This document shows, piece after piece, positions 47,371 through 56,044 of a stretch of DNA of 64,000 nt (position 1 is the first letter of the stretch; every line of letters begins with the position of its first letter). The stretch covers positions 7,033-71,032 of the forward strand of contig WVWV01000037.1 in assembly GCA_011773845.1 (NCBI GenBank), given 5' to 3'. Under the pieces are notes generated by a model. The model did not search any database. It saw only the letters and a list, made by a program, of their open reading frames with translations, and was not told the origin of the DNA. This DNA comes from Lysobacterales bacterium (lineage in GTDB: Bacteria; Pseudomonadota; Gammaproteobacteria; Xanthomonadales; SZUA-36). A program made the position numbers and the translations under genes.

Positions 47371-48947
47371 GCGACCCGGCCGGTCATTTCGGCCGCGCAT
47401 TTTTCCGCGATCATGATGGTCGGCGCGTTGGTGTTGCCGGACACCAGCGAAGGCATGACCGAAGCGTCCACCACCCGCAGGCCCTCCACGCCGCGCACCC
47501 GCAGTTGCGGGTCCACCACCGCCAGCGGATCACTGCCCATGCGGCAGGTGCCCACCGGGTGATAGATGGTCTCCGCCTTGCGCCGGATGAATGCCATCAG
47601 GTCCGCGTTGGACTGCACCGCCGGCCCGGGCAAGATTTCCTCGCCGCGCACTTCGCGGAACGCCTCCTGACCGAAAATCTCGCGGCTCAGCAGGGCACAC
47701 TCGAGCATCATGCGCCGGTCGTACTCCGTGCCGAGGTAATGCGCCTCGATCTTCGCGGCCGTGGCCGGATCGGCCGACTGCAGCGTGATCCGCCCACGGC
47801 TGGTTGGACGCAGGCTGCAGGCGTGTATCGTCATTCCGTGTTTGCCGAGCATGCGATTGCGGCCATGGTCGTCGAGCAGCGCGGGCACGAAATGCATCTG
47901 GATGTCCGGCCGGTCGTCCGGGGCATGTCGGCTGACGATGAAGCCCCCGGTCTCGGCGATGTTGGAGCTGCCCGGCCCGCCGCGCGTGAACAGGTAGCGG
48001 AGCCCGGTGAGGAACTCGTTCACGACATCGTAGGTGATCGGATGGCGTGTCTCCACCAGGGTGCAGATGTCCAGGTGATCCTGCAGGTTCTGGCCGACTC
48101 CCGGCAGGTCGATGACCGGCTCGATTTCCAATTCCCGCAGGTGGTCGGCGGGACCGATGCCGGACAGCATCAGGAGTTGCGGCGAATTGATGGCGCCGCC
48201 GCTGATGATGACTTCGCCGGCCCGGAATTCCTGCTGCTCGCCCCGCACCCGGGCGCCGACCCCGACCGCCCGCGGGCCGTCGAACCGGATGCGATCCACC
48301 ATGGCATGGGTGACAACGCGCAGATTGCTCCGCCCGCGGGCCGGCTTGAGATAGGCGTCCGCCGCACTGCAGCGGCGCCCGCGGTCCTGGGTCACCTGGT
48401 AGAAGCCGAAACCGCGCTGCCGGGCACCGTTGAAATCGTCGGTCAGTCCGAAACCGGCCTGGTGCGCGGCGGTCAGAAACACCTTGCTCAACGCGTTGTG
48501 GTAGCGCAGATCCTGCACTTTCAGGGGTCCGCCAACGCCGTGATAGGCCGAAGCGCCACGTTGCTGGTCTTCCGCATATCGGAACCAGGGCAGGACCTGG
48601 TCGAAAGCCCACCCCGGGCAGCCTTGCTCCGCCCAGGTGTCGTAGTCCCGATGGTGCCCGCGGCAGTAACACATGGCATTGATGGAGCTCGAGCCGCCCA
48701 ACACCCGTCCCCTGGGCCAATACAGGCGGCGGCCATCCAGCTGTGGCTCGGGCTCGGTATGGTAGGCCCAGTTCAGGTGGTCCAGCGAGATCAGCCGGGC
48801 CAGGCCGGCCGGCATGTGGATGAACGGGTGCCAGTTGCTGCCGCCCGCCTCCAGCAGCAGCACCCGCGTGGCGGAATGCTCGCTCAGGCGGCCGGCCAGC
48901 ACGCAGCCGGCGGATCCGGCGCCGACCACGATGTAATCGTATTCCAT
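47349..48947 (-). CDS. GMC-family FAD oxidoreductase (choline dehydrogenase-like)
   Basis: 532-residue glucose-methanol-choline oxidoreductase. [15 protein letters not shown] is the FAD Rossmann motif; [18 protein letters not shown] is GMC signature 1; [16 protein letters not shown] is signature 2; the active-site His is in [10 protein letters not shown] and the Asn in SGNTNAPT. It resembles BetA and alcohol dehydrogenases of the AlkJ type; with no betB or betI nearby, choline is not assured as substrate. Divergent from the TetR gene. Confidence 0.9.
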   Translation of the reverse strand: MEYDYIVVGAGSAGCVLAGRLSEHSATRVLLLEAGGSNWHPFIHMPAGLARLISLDHLNWAYHTEPEPQLDGRRLYWPRGRVLGGSSSINAMCYCRGHHRDYDTWAEQGCPGWAFDQVLPWFRYAEDQQRGASAYHGVGGPLKVQDLRYHNALSKVFLTAAHQAGFGLTDDFNGARQRGFGFYQVTQDRGRRCSAADAYLKPARGRSNLRVVTHAMVDRIRFDGPRAVGVGARVRGEQQEFRAGEVIISGGAINSPQLLMLSGIGPADHLRELEIEPVIDLPGVGQNLQDHLDICTLVETRHPITYDVVNEFLTGLRYLFTRGGPGSSNIAETGGFIVSRHAPDDRPDIQMHFVPALLDDHGRNRMLGKHGMTIHACSLRPTSRGRITLQSADPATAAKIEAHYLGTEYDRRMMLECALLSREIFGQEAFREVRGEEILPGPAVQSNADLMAFIRRKAETIYHPVGTCRMGSDPLAVVDPQLRVRGVEGLRVVDASVMPSLVSGNTNAPTIMIAEKCAAEMTGRVAQAAELD

Positions 48948-49059
48948 ACGGGTTCCAAGGAGGGCGCGCTAGCATGATATCCCAACGGAACAGCGATACA
49001 AGCACACAGGTCAAGCGAGGTTGCATCCGGGCGCGGCTCCGGTTTCGACCGCGCCGCAC

Positions 49060-49087
49060 TTGAGTCTGGCAAAAATGTCCTTATAGT
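49060..49087 (+). promoter_or_regulatory. sigma70-like promoter of the tetR-RND operon
   Basis: TTGAGT (49060-49065), a 16-base spacer, and TATAGT (49082-49087). Predicted transcription start lies inside the palindrome at 49090-49107. Confidence 0.6.
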
Positions 49088-49089
49088 GA

Positions 49090-49107
49090 TTTGAACGTTC
49101 GTTCAAA
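49090..49107. promoter_or_regulatory. TetR-type operator palindrome
   Basis: Perfect 18-base palindrome TTTGAACGTTCGTTCAAA apart from its GTTC centre (7-base arms TTTGAAC/GTTCAAA). It abuts the -10 of the tetR promoter and spans the predicted transcription start, so binding by the encoded TetR protein would repress its own operon. Confidence 0.75.
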
Positions 49108-49133
49108 TGCACTCGAATGCGGAAGCATGGCGC

Positions 49134-49760
49134 ATGGATACACGGCAAAAGATCATCGAGGCAGCGGCCCGCCTGTTCCACGAGCAGGGCTATGCGGCTA
49201 CCGGCATCGCCGCCATCCTGAAGGAGGCGGGCGTCAACGCGGGCAGCATGTACCATTATTTCGACGGCAAGGAAGCCCTGCTCGCAGAGGTGCTCGACTG
49301 GTACCGGGATAACCTGGTTCCCCGCATCATGAAGCCCATCGAGGCCGCGGAGCCCGACCCGCTCAGGCGGGTGTTCCGGCTGCTCGGGTGGTATCGGGAC
49401 TTCCTGGCCGAGCACGATTGTCGACTGGGCTGTCCCGTGGGCAACCTGGCACTGGAGGTTTCCGACACGCATCCGCAGCTGCGGGCGCGCCTGGGACGCA
49501 ACCTGGAACGCTGGTCGGGGCGCTTGCGGCTGTGGCTGGAGCAGGCGGCGGAGCGCCTGCCCCCGGACTGCGACCGCGACAGCCTGGCCCGTTTCGTGCT
49601 CACCGTGATGGAGGGGGCGGTGATGCAGGCGCGCACCGCCGGGTCGTTGCGTCCGTTCGACGAAGCGGTGGCGCAACTGCGCCGGCATTTTGCGGCCCTG
49701 GAGCGCGAGGCCGCGCGCGCCGCCGGCCCGAAGGCGCCGGCCATGGCGGTGAACGGATGA
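49134..49760 (+). CDS. TetR/AcrR family transcriptional regulator
   Basis: 208 residues from ATG 49134, chosen over 49107 because GGAAG lies eight bases upstream and 49107 sits in the operator. N-terminal HTH: KIIEAAARLFHEQGYAATGIAAILKEAGVNAGSMYHYFDGKEALL (split over about 5-50) is the classic TetR DNA-binding region. The C-terminal ligand domain has CRLGCPVGNLALEVSD, similar to the C-terminal domain of the TetR_C_16/YcdC-like groups. Sixteen bases before the RND gene; likely controls it. Confidence 0.9.
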   Translation: MDTRQKIIEAAARLFHEQGYAATGIAAILKEAGVNAGSMYHYFDGKEALLAEVLDWYRDNLVPRIMKPIEAAEPDPLRRVFRLLGWYRDFLAEHDCRLGCPVGNLALEVSDTHPQLRARLGRNLERWSGRLRLWLEQAAERLPPDCDRDSLARFVLTVMEGAVMQARTAGSLRPFDEAVAQLRRHFAALEREAARAAGPKAPAMAVNG

Positions 49761-49776
49761 GCCGCGGAGCAGAGCT

Positions 49777-52700
49777 GTGACCCTGACGCGCATTGCCCTG
49801 GGTAACCCGGTCGCGGTGGTGGTGGCCGGCATCCTGGTCGCCATCTTCGGACTGCTGAGCCTCATGCGGTTGCCGATCCAGATGGCGCCCGAACTGCAAC
49901 GCCCGCAAATCTCCATCAGCACCGGTTGGCGCGCCTCGGCGCCGGCCGAGATCGAGTCCGAAATCATCGAGCTGCAGGAACGCGTGCTGCGCAGCACGCC
50001 GAGCCTGCTGCGCATGGAATCGACGGCCAGTTTCGGGCGCGGCACCATCATTCTCGAATTCGCCATCGGTTCGGACATGGAGCGCGCGCTCATCGAGGTC
50101 ATGAATCGGCTCAACCAGGTGCCGCGCTACCCGGTGGATGCCGATGAGCCGGTCATCCGGGTTGGCAGTGACCAGTTCGAGCGCTCCATCGGCTGGTTCT
50201 CGGTGAAGACCGCACCGGGCAACGACAATCCCATTGAGTCGTACCAGGATTACGTCGACGAGTACATCATCACGCGGCTGGAACGCGTCGCGGGCGTGTC
50301 CTCGGTCGGCAGTTTCGGCGGGCGGGGACACGAAATCCGCATCACCTTCGACCCGTTCAAGGCCGCGAACATCGGGCTTGACCTGACCGGCGTATCCGCG
50401 GAGCTGGGCGCCAATGCCGACGTGTCGGGCGGCACCACCGAGATCGGCCGGCGGCAGTATACGCTTCGCTTCAGCGGCAAATACGAGATCCAGTCGCTGG
50501 GCGACCTGGTGCTGCAGTGGCGGGAAGGCCGGCCGGTGCGGCTCCGCGATATCGCCCGCATCGAAAAGCGCATGGTCGACCCCAGCACCATCCTGCACCA
50601 GAACGGCTCGCCATCGATGGGAATCGCGGTCACCCCCGAGTCCGGGGTCAACGTGCTGCAAGTGCTCGAGGACGTCAAGCAGGTTCACGAAGATCTGAAG
50701 GCCAACGAGCTCGCCCGCGCCGGGCTGGTCATGGAGCTGGTCTATGACCAGTCAGAGTACGTGCTCGATTCGATCACCATGGTGCGCAACAACCTGCTGC
50801 TGGGCATGAGCCTGGCGGTGGTGGTGCTGTGGTGGTTTCTCCGCAAGTTCCGGGCCACCGTCATGGTGGCCCTGGCGATACCGCTGTGCCTGTGCGCTGC
50901 CTTCATGGTGCTGGATTTCACCGGGCGCACCCTGAACATCATTTCCCTGGCTGGCCTGGCGTTCGCGACCGGCATGGTGCTGGATGCAGCGATTATCGTG
51001 CTGGAAAACATCTTCCGGCAGCGGGAGTCGGGTCGTGACGGCGCCGAGGCATCCGAGATCGGCACGCGGCAGGTCTGGGGCGCGCTGGTAGCCTCGACGG
51101 CAACCACGGTGGCGATCTTCATGCCCGTGGTGTTCCTGGAGGACGAGGCGGGACAGCTGTTCAGCGACCTGGCCATCACCATCTCGGCGGCGGTGGTGGC
51201 TTCCCTGCTGGTGGCGGTCACGGTGCTGCCCTCGGCGGCCGCCAACTGGGTGAAGGGCAAGGCCATCGAGGATCGACATCGCAGCTGGTGGCACTGGATT
51301 ACCCGGCACATCATGGAGTGGACGGGCACCCCGCGCCGGCGCTGGAGTATCGTGCTGGCGCTCACCATTACGCCCGTGTTGCTGGTGTTGCTGCTCAAGC
51401 CACCGGCCGATTACCTGCCGGAGGGCAGGCGCAACTGGATCAACGGGTTCCTGGTGGCACCGCCCGGCCTGGGCGTGGAGACCGCGGAGCGGGAGATGAT
51501 GGACGTCATCGACGCCCGGCTCCACCCCTACCTGCGTGACGGGCATCCGCTCCAGCTCAGGAATTACTATCTGGGTTCGGCGCCCGGTTTTGGCACCTTC
51601 ATTGGCGGCCGGGCCGTGGATCCCGCAAATGCGGACGCGCTGATCGACGCGCTGAACCGGGAAGTCCTGAGCGGATTCCCGGACACCTATGGGTTCGCAG
51701 GTCGCCGGGCGGTGTTCGGCGGTCACCGCGGCGGCCGGCAGATCAATGTCGACCTGCAGGCGGAATCGTTCGATTCATTGATCGCCGCGGGCCAGACGGG
51801 TTTCTTCGCCCTGATGCAGGCGATGCCGGGCGCCAACGTGCGGCCGCTGCCGGGCCTGGAGCTCGCAGAGCCCGAGCTGCGCCTGATACCCGATGACCGT
51901 CGCATCGCCGAGGTGGGCTGGAATCGCGCGCGCATGGCGACCGTGGTGCGGGCCATGGGCGATGGGGCCTTCCTGGGCGAATACTTTGACGGCACCCGGC
52001 GGTATAACGTGGTCCTGCGTGCCGAGGAGTGGTATACGCCCGAGGAACTGGCCTCCATCCCGGTCGCCACCGCCAGTGGCGAAGTCCAGGCGATTGGCGA
52101 ATTGGCCCAGCTGGTCCGGACCGCAGGCCCTTCCCAGATTCGCCGGGTCGACCGCCGGCGAACCCTGACCCTGCAGGTCACGCCCCCACGCGAGATGGCC
52201 ATCGAGGAGGCGCTCGACGTGGTGGAGGAACGGGTCCTGCCGGCCATGCGCGAATTGCTGCCCAGTGACGGCAGCATCCGGTTGCGCGGCACGGCGGAAG
52301 CCCTGGACGAGGCACTGGCCAGCATGAGCGGCAGCTTCGTGCTGGCGATCATTATCCTGTACCTGCTGATCTCGGCCCTGTTCCGATCGTTCCGGGATTC
52401 ACTGCTGGTCATCCTGACCATCCCGATGGCAACCGTGGGGGGCATCGCGTCGCTGCGCCTGATGGATCTCGTGCTGGCTTCCTCCGGCGGCCAGCAGATG
52501 GACGTGCTGACCATGATCGGTTTCGTCATCCTGCTGGGTCTGGTGGTCAACAACGCGATCCTGCTGGTGTACCGCGCGCGCGATGCTGAGCGCGAGGGCA
52601 TGGACCGGCGGGACGCGGTCGAAAGCGCGGTGCGCTTGCGCCTGCGGCCGATCCTGATGAGCACCATGACCAGTATTTTCGGCATGCTGCCGTTGATGGT

Positions 52701-52875
52701 GATCCCGGGTTCGGGCACGGAACTGTACCGGGGCATGGCCTCGGTGATCGTGGGCGGCATGTTGGTGAGCGCGCTGTTCACCCTGATTCTGCTGCCGAGC
52801 CTGTTGCGCATGCGCGAAGAACGCCGCCAGGCAGCCCGGGCACCCACCCCCATCCTGCAGGAGGGACTCACGTGA
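49777..52875 (+). CDS. RND efflux transporter permease subunit
   Basis: 1032-residue inner-membrane RND pump (AcrB/MdtB-like), twelve helices and two large periplasmic loops. TM4 reads GMVLDAAIIVLENI: Asp403 matches AcrB Asp407 but the following residue is Ala404 where AcrB has Asp408. TM10 reads GLVVNNAILLV with Asn925 in place of AcrB Lys940. Such variants are known in RND subgroups, so the proton path differs from AcrB. GTG start; it precedes its adaptor gene, the reverse of acrAB order. No TolC gene nearby. Substrate unknown. Confidence 0.9.
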   Translation: MTLTRIALGNPVAVVVAGILVAIFGLLSLMRLPIQMAPELQRPQISISTGWRASAPAEIESEIIELQERVLRSTPSLLRMESTASFGRGTIILEFAIGSDMERALIEVMNRLNQVPRYPVDADEPVIRVGSDQFERSIGWFSVKTAPGNDNPIESYQDYVDEYIITRLERVAGVSSVGSFGGRGHEIRITFDPFKAANIGLDLTGVSAELGANADVSGGTTEIGRRQYTLRFSGKYEIQSLGDLVLQWREGRPVRLRDIARIEKRMVDPSTILHQNGSPSMGIAVTPESGVNVLQVLEDVKQVHEDLKANELARAGLVMELVYDQSEYVLDSITMVRNNLLLGMSLAVVVLWWFLRKFRATVMVALAIPLCLCAAFMVLDFTGRTLNIISLAGLAFATGMVLDAAIIVLENIFRQRESGRDGAEASEIGTRQVWGALVASTATTVAIFMPVVFLEDEAGQLFSDLAITISAAVVASLLVAVTVLPSAAANWVKGKAIEDRHRSWWHWITRHIMEWTGTPRRRWSIVLALTITPVLLVLLLKPPADYLPEGRRNWINGFLVAPPGLGVETAEREMMDVIDARLHPYLRDGHPLQLRNYYLGSAPGFGTFIGGRAVDPANADALIDALNREVLSGFPDTYGFAGRRAVFGGHRGGRQINVDLQAESFDSLIAAGQTGFFALMQAMPGANVRPLPGLELAEPELRLIPDDRRIAEVGWNRARMATVVRAMGDGAFLGEYFDGTRRYNVVLRAEEWYTPEELASIPVATASGEVQAIGELAQLVRTAGPSQIRRVDRRRTLTLQVTPPREMAIEEALDVVEERVLPAMRELLPSDGSIRLRGTAEALDEALASMSGSFVLAIIILYLLISALFRSFRDSLLVILTIPMATVGGIASLRLMDLVLASSGGQQMDVLTMIGFVILLGLVVNNAILLVYRARDAEREGMDRRDAVESAVRLRLRPILMSTMTSIFGMLPLMVIPGSGTELYRGMASVIVGGMLVSALFTLILLPSLLRMREERRQAARAPTPILQEGLT

Positions 52876-53927
52876 ATACCACCTGGTGCAGGGTCGCCGC
52901 GGCGGTCTTGATGACCATCGGCCTCGGTGCGACCACAGCCACCCATGCGCAACAGGGCCCGCCCGCCAACGTGCGGGTGGATGTCGTGGCGATCCAGTCG
53001 ATGAGCTCGACCACGCTGGTGCCGGGCACGGTGATCAGCCGGAATGATGCCAACCTGGCCGCCGAGGTCGAGGGACGTCTGCTGAGCGTGGCCGAGGTGG
53101 GCACGCGGGTGGCCCGCAGTGAGGCCGTGGCCACCATCGAGGATACTGCCCTCAGGCTGCGGCAGTCCGAGCTCGAGGCCGAGGTCATGCGCGCCGAGGC
53201 GCGGCTGGTGTTCCTGGAGAGCGAGGAGCGGCGATTCGCCCGCCTGGCGGAATCCAACCTGGCCGCCGTGGCGCAGCTGGAGCAGACCCGGTCGGACCGG
53301 GAAGTCGCCAAGGGCGACTTGCAGGTGGCGAAGGCGCGGCTCGCCCAGAACCGCGACCTGCTGGCCCGCACGTCCATCACCGCGCCGTTCGACGGCGTTA
53401 TCGTGGAGCGCCTGATGATGCCCGGCGAGCGCGTCACCGAGGGCAGTGACGTGGTGCGGCTGGTAGACCAGGAACACCTGGAGGTGATCACCCGGGCGCC
53501 ATTGGAATATTACCGCTTCGTGCAGCCGGGGCTGCGGCTCGATCTGCGTGCCGGTGCCATGCTGGCGACGGGCGCCGTGCGCACCGTCGTCGCGGTGGGG
53601 GACGAGGACACCCACCAGTTCGAGTTGCGGCTCGATCTCGAGGCCGGCCTCTTTCCCGTCGGCCAGACCCTGCGGGTCTCGGTGCCGACTTCGGCCATGC
53701 AGGAGGTGCTGGTCGTGCACCGCGACGCCCTCGTGCTGCGCCCGGAGGGCATTTCCCTGTTCGTCATCGACGCCAACAACCAGGCGCGGCAGGTCAGCGT
53801 GACCACGGGGATCGGGTCGGGAGAACTGATCGAGGTCCGGGGCGCGGTTTCGGCCGGCGACCGGGTGGTCGTGCGCGGCAACGAGCGGCTGCGCCCGGGC
53901 CAGGCCGTGAACATCATCAGCGGCTAG
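52872..53927 (+). CDS. RND periplasmic adaptor (membrane fusion protein)
   Basis: 351 residues: Sec signal (cleavage near THAQQ, about residue 26), barrel/lipoyl halves (AAEVEGRLLSVAEVGTRVARSEAVATIED), a coiled-coil hairpin (about 92-165), lipoyl return (TSITAPFDGVIVERLMMPGERV) and a beta-barrel. Overlaps the RND stop by four bases (GTGA). Bridges the pump to an outer-membrane channel. Confidence 0.93.
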   Translation: MNTTWCRVAAAVLMTIGLGATTATHAQQGPPANVRVDVVAIQSMSSTTLVPGTVISRNDANLAAEVEGRLLSVAEVGTRVARSEAVATIEDTALRLRQSELEAEVMRAEARLVFLESEERRFARLAESNLAAVAQLEQTRSDREVAKGDLQVAKARLAQNRDLLARTSITAPFDGVIVERLMMPGERVTEGSDVVRLVDQEHLEVITRAPLEYYRFVQPGLRLDLRAGAMLATGAVRTVVAVGDEDTHQFELRLDLEAGLFPVGQTLRVSVPTSAMQEVLVVHRDALVLRPEGISLFVIDANNQARQVSVTTGIGSGELIEVRGAVSAGDRVVVRGNERLRPGQAVNIISG

Positions 53928-53987
53928 GCTGCGGCCGTCCCGGGCCCGGCAGGAGCGCACATACGCGATGGTCACAATGGGGGCGGC

Positions 53988-55331
53988 ATGAGCGAAGCGC
54001 TGCCGCCCGTTGGCGCGGATAACCGGCTCGAGCGGCTGATTCGCGTCCACCACGGTGAGTGGGGCCAGTTCCTGCTCGCGTTCGTCTACTTCTTCTTCCT
54101 GTTGGGAGGCTACTTCATGCTGCGGCCGCTGCGCGGTGCGGTGGCCGCCAACAACAGCGACATCCTGCACTGGCTGTACACGGCCACGTTCCTGGCGATG
54201 CTGCTGATCGTGCCGGTGTTCGGTTTCCTCGTCGCCCGCTATCGCCGCAGCCGCTTCATACCTGGCATCTACCTGTTCTTTGCCGGCAACCTGCTGCTGT
54301 TCATGGTGGCCTTCGACGGGGACACGACATCGCCCTGGGTGCAGCGCACTTTCTATGTGTGGCTGAGCGTGTTCAACCTGTTCGTGGTGTCCATTTTCTG
54401 GAGCTTCATGGCGGACATCTTCCGCCCGGGCCAGGCCCAGCGGCTGTTTGGCGCCATCATGGCGGGCGGCAGCCTCGGCGCCATCCTGGGTCCATTGGCC
54501 ACCGCCGGCCTGGTGAACGCGGCGGGCGTGCGCGGCGTCATGGGGGTCGCCACGGCTTGCCTGTTGATTGCCACCACGATGGCCGTCCTGTTGGGGCGCA
54601 GGGTGCGCCGGGAGCATGCGGGACGCCCCGCAGAGGTCATCGGGGGCAAGATTCTGGAGGGCGCCCTGCACGTGTTCCGCTCCCGCTACCTGCTGCTGGT
54701 GTGTCTGCTCATGCTGACCCACAACATGACCGCCACGTTCCTGTACAACGGCCTGGCTGTGCTGGTCGACCAGAACATTGCCGGATTCGGGCAGCGCACC
54801 GAGTTCTTCAGCTATGTCGATTTCGTGGTCCAGGTGCTGGCCTTCACGTTCCAGTTCTTCATCACCGCCCGCCTGGTGACGCACCTCGGCATGCCACGCA
54901 CGGCCATTCTCCCGCCGATACTGTTGGCCGGCAGCTTCGTCATTCTCGGCAGCGCCCTCGGGTTGGTGCTGTTTGCCGCGGTGCAGGTTGCGCAGCGGGC
55001 GCTGAATTACGGCCTGTTGGGCCCGCTCAAGGAGATGTTGTTCACGGTCGTGGACCGGGAAACCAAGTACAAGAGCAAGAACTTCATCGACACCGTCGTG
55101 TACCGTGGCAGCGACGTCACGGCCAGTTGGCTGTTCAAGGGCCTGATGGTGAGTGGTCTGCCCATGGCTGGCATCGTATGGTTCTACCTGCCCGTGCTGG
55201 TTCTGTGGGGGTGGGGTGCATGGCGCCTCGGCCGGCGTTACGAACAGCTCAGGGCTCAGGCGGAACGGTCCCTGAACGAAGGATGGAAGCGCGGGCCGGA
55301 GGGGGTGTCGATGGCCTCCACGGGGCACTGA
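53988..55331 (+). CDS. NTP/NDP exchanger-like (Npt/AAA family) MFS-type membrane protein
   Basis: 447 residues with about twelve helices. FLLGGYFMLRPLRGAVAANN (near 30-50) and LLGPLKEMLFTVVDRETKYKSKNFIDTVVYRGSD (near 340-375) resemble the Npt1/Npt2 and ATP:ADP antiporter-like family related to MFS. In obligate intracellular bacteria such proteins take nucleotides from the host; homologues in free-living proteobacteria have no assigned substrate. Sixty bases after the adaptor gene, on the same strand. Its last 76 bases overlap the convergent btuD-like gene. Confidence 0.7.
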   Translation: MSEALPPVGADNRLERLIRVHHGEWGQFLLAFVYFFFLLGGYFMLRPLRGAVAANNSDILHWLYTATFLAMLLIVPVFGFLVARYRRSRFIPGIYLFFAGNLLLFMVAFDGDTTSPWVQRTFYVWLSVFNLFVVSIFWSFMADIFRPGQAQRLFGAIMAGGSLGAILGPLATAGLVNAAGVRGVMGVATACLLIATTMAVLLGRRVRREHAGRPAEVIGGKILEGALHVFRSRYLLLVCLLMLTHNMTATFLYNGLAVLVDQNIAGFGQRTEFFSYVDFVVQVLAFTFQFFITARLVTHLGMPRTAILPPILLAGSFVILGSALGLVLFAAVQVAQRALNYGLLGPLKEMLFTVVDRETKYKSKNFIDTVVYRGSDVTASWLFKGLMVSGLPMAGIVWFYLPVLVLWGWGAWRLGRRYEQLRAQAERSLNEGWKRGPEGVSMASTGH

Positions 55332-56041
55332 TAGAGGCGCTGCAGGTTGGTGCTGGTCAACATGTCGGCGGCGGGTCCGGCCGCCCACTGACCGCCGCCG
55401 AATAGCATCAATACGTGGCTGCAATAGCATGCGGCCAGGTTGACATCGTGCATGGCGGCGATGGCCAGGCGCTCACCGCCGTAGACCAGGTCGCCGATGG
55501 TGCTCATGATCCTCACCTGATAGCGCAGGTCGAGGTGGTTGGATGGCTCGTCCAGCAGCATGACCTCGGGGTCCTGGACCAGCAATGAGGCAAATGCGAG
55601 GCGGCGGGCCTCACCACCCGAGAGACGCGTGACGTCACGGCCCTCGTAGCTGTCGAGATCGACCGCGCTCAGCGCCCGCCGCGCTCGCTCGAGCGCATCC
55701 GGTCCCTCCTGCTCCCAGCGTCCGAGATGAGGGTGCCGTCCGGTCAGGGCGGTTTGCAAAACCCCGGCTCCGAACACGTAGACCGAATGCTGTTGCAGCA
55801 TTCCGAGCCGTCGGGCCACCGCACGGCGCGGCAAGCCCAGAATCGGGGTACCCCCGAGCGCCACGTGACCGGACTGGGGCTCGATCAGGCCCGCCAGGCA
55901 CCGCATCAGCGTGGTCTTGCCAATGCCGTTGGCGCCCATCATGCCCCAGAACTGGCCAGGCATGAGCCGCAACGAACACCCCTTGACCACGGCCTTGCCG
56001 GCAATGCTCAGCTCGAGGGCGTGGCAATCCAGCGAGACCAT
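55256..56041 (-). CDS. btuD: FecE/BtuD-type ABC transporter ATP-binding protein
   Basis: 261 residues. Walker A GANGIGKTT (about 37-45), Q-loop LQQHSVYVF, signature LSGGEARR, Walker B VMLLDEPSNHLDL and switch His in AMHDVNLA are intact. Belongs to the iron-siderophore/cobalamin (FecCDE/BtuCD) importer class. Separated by three bases from the permease gene. A BtuB-like receptor at the window end makes cobalamin a reasonable guess; siderophore or heme cannot be excluded. Overlaps the convergent gene by 76 bases at its 3' end. Confidence 0.85.
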   Translation of the reverse strand: MVSLDCHALELSIAGKAVVKGCSLRLMPGQFWGMMGANGIGKTTLMRCLAGLIEPQSGHVALGGTPILGLPRRAVARRLGMLQQHSVYVFGAGVLQTALTGRHPHLGRWEQEGPDALERARRALSAVDLDSYEGRDVTRLSGGEARRLAFASLLVQDPEVMLLDEPSNHLDLRYQVRIMSTIGDLVYGGERLAIAAMHDVNLAACYCSHVLMLFGGGQWAAGPAADMLTSTNLQRLYQCPVEAIDTPSGPRFHPSFRDRSA

Positions 56042-56044
56042 GAT

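Noticed and set aside
47304-48977. A 557-codon plus-strand frame opposite the GMC oxidoreductase
   Set aside because: Shadow; the minus-strand protein has the FAD and GMC signatures.
51723-55430. A 1235-codon open frame on the minus strand across the RND, adaptor and nucleotide-transporter genes
   Set aside because: It is antisense to three well-supported genes, its translation is low-complexity (Gln/His/Arg/Gly-rich) with no domain, and long antisense frames are expected in GC-rich codon-biased DNA.
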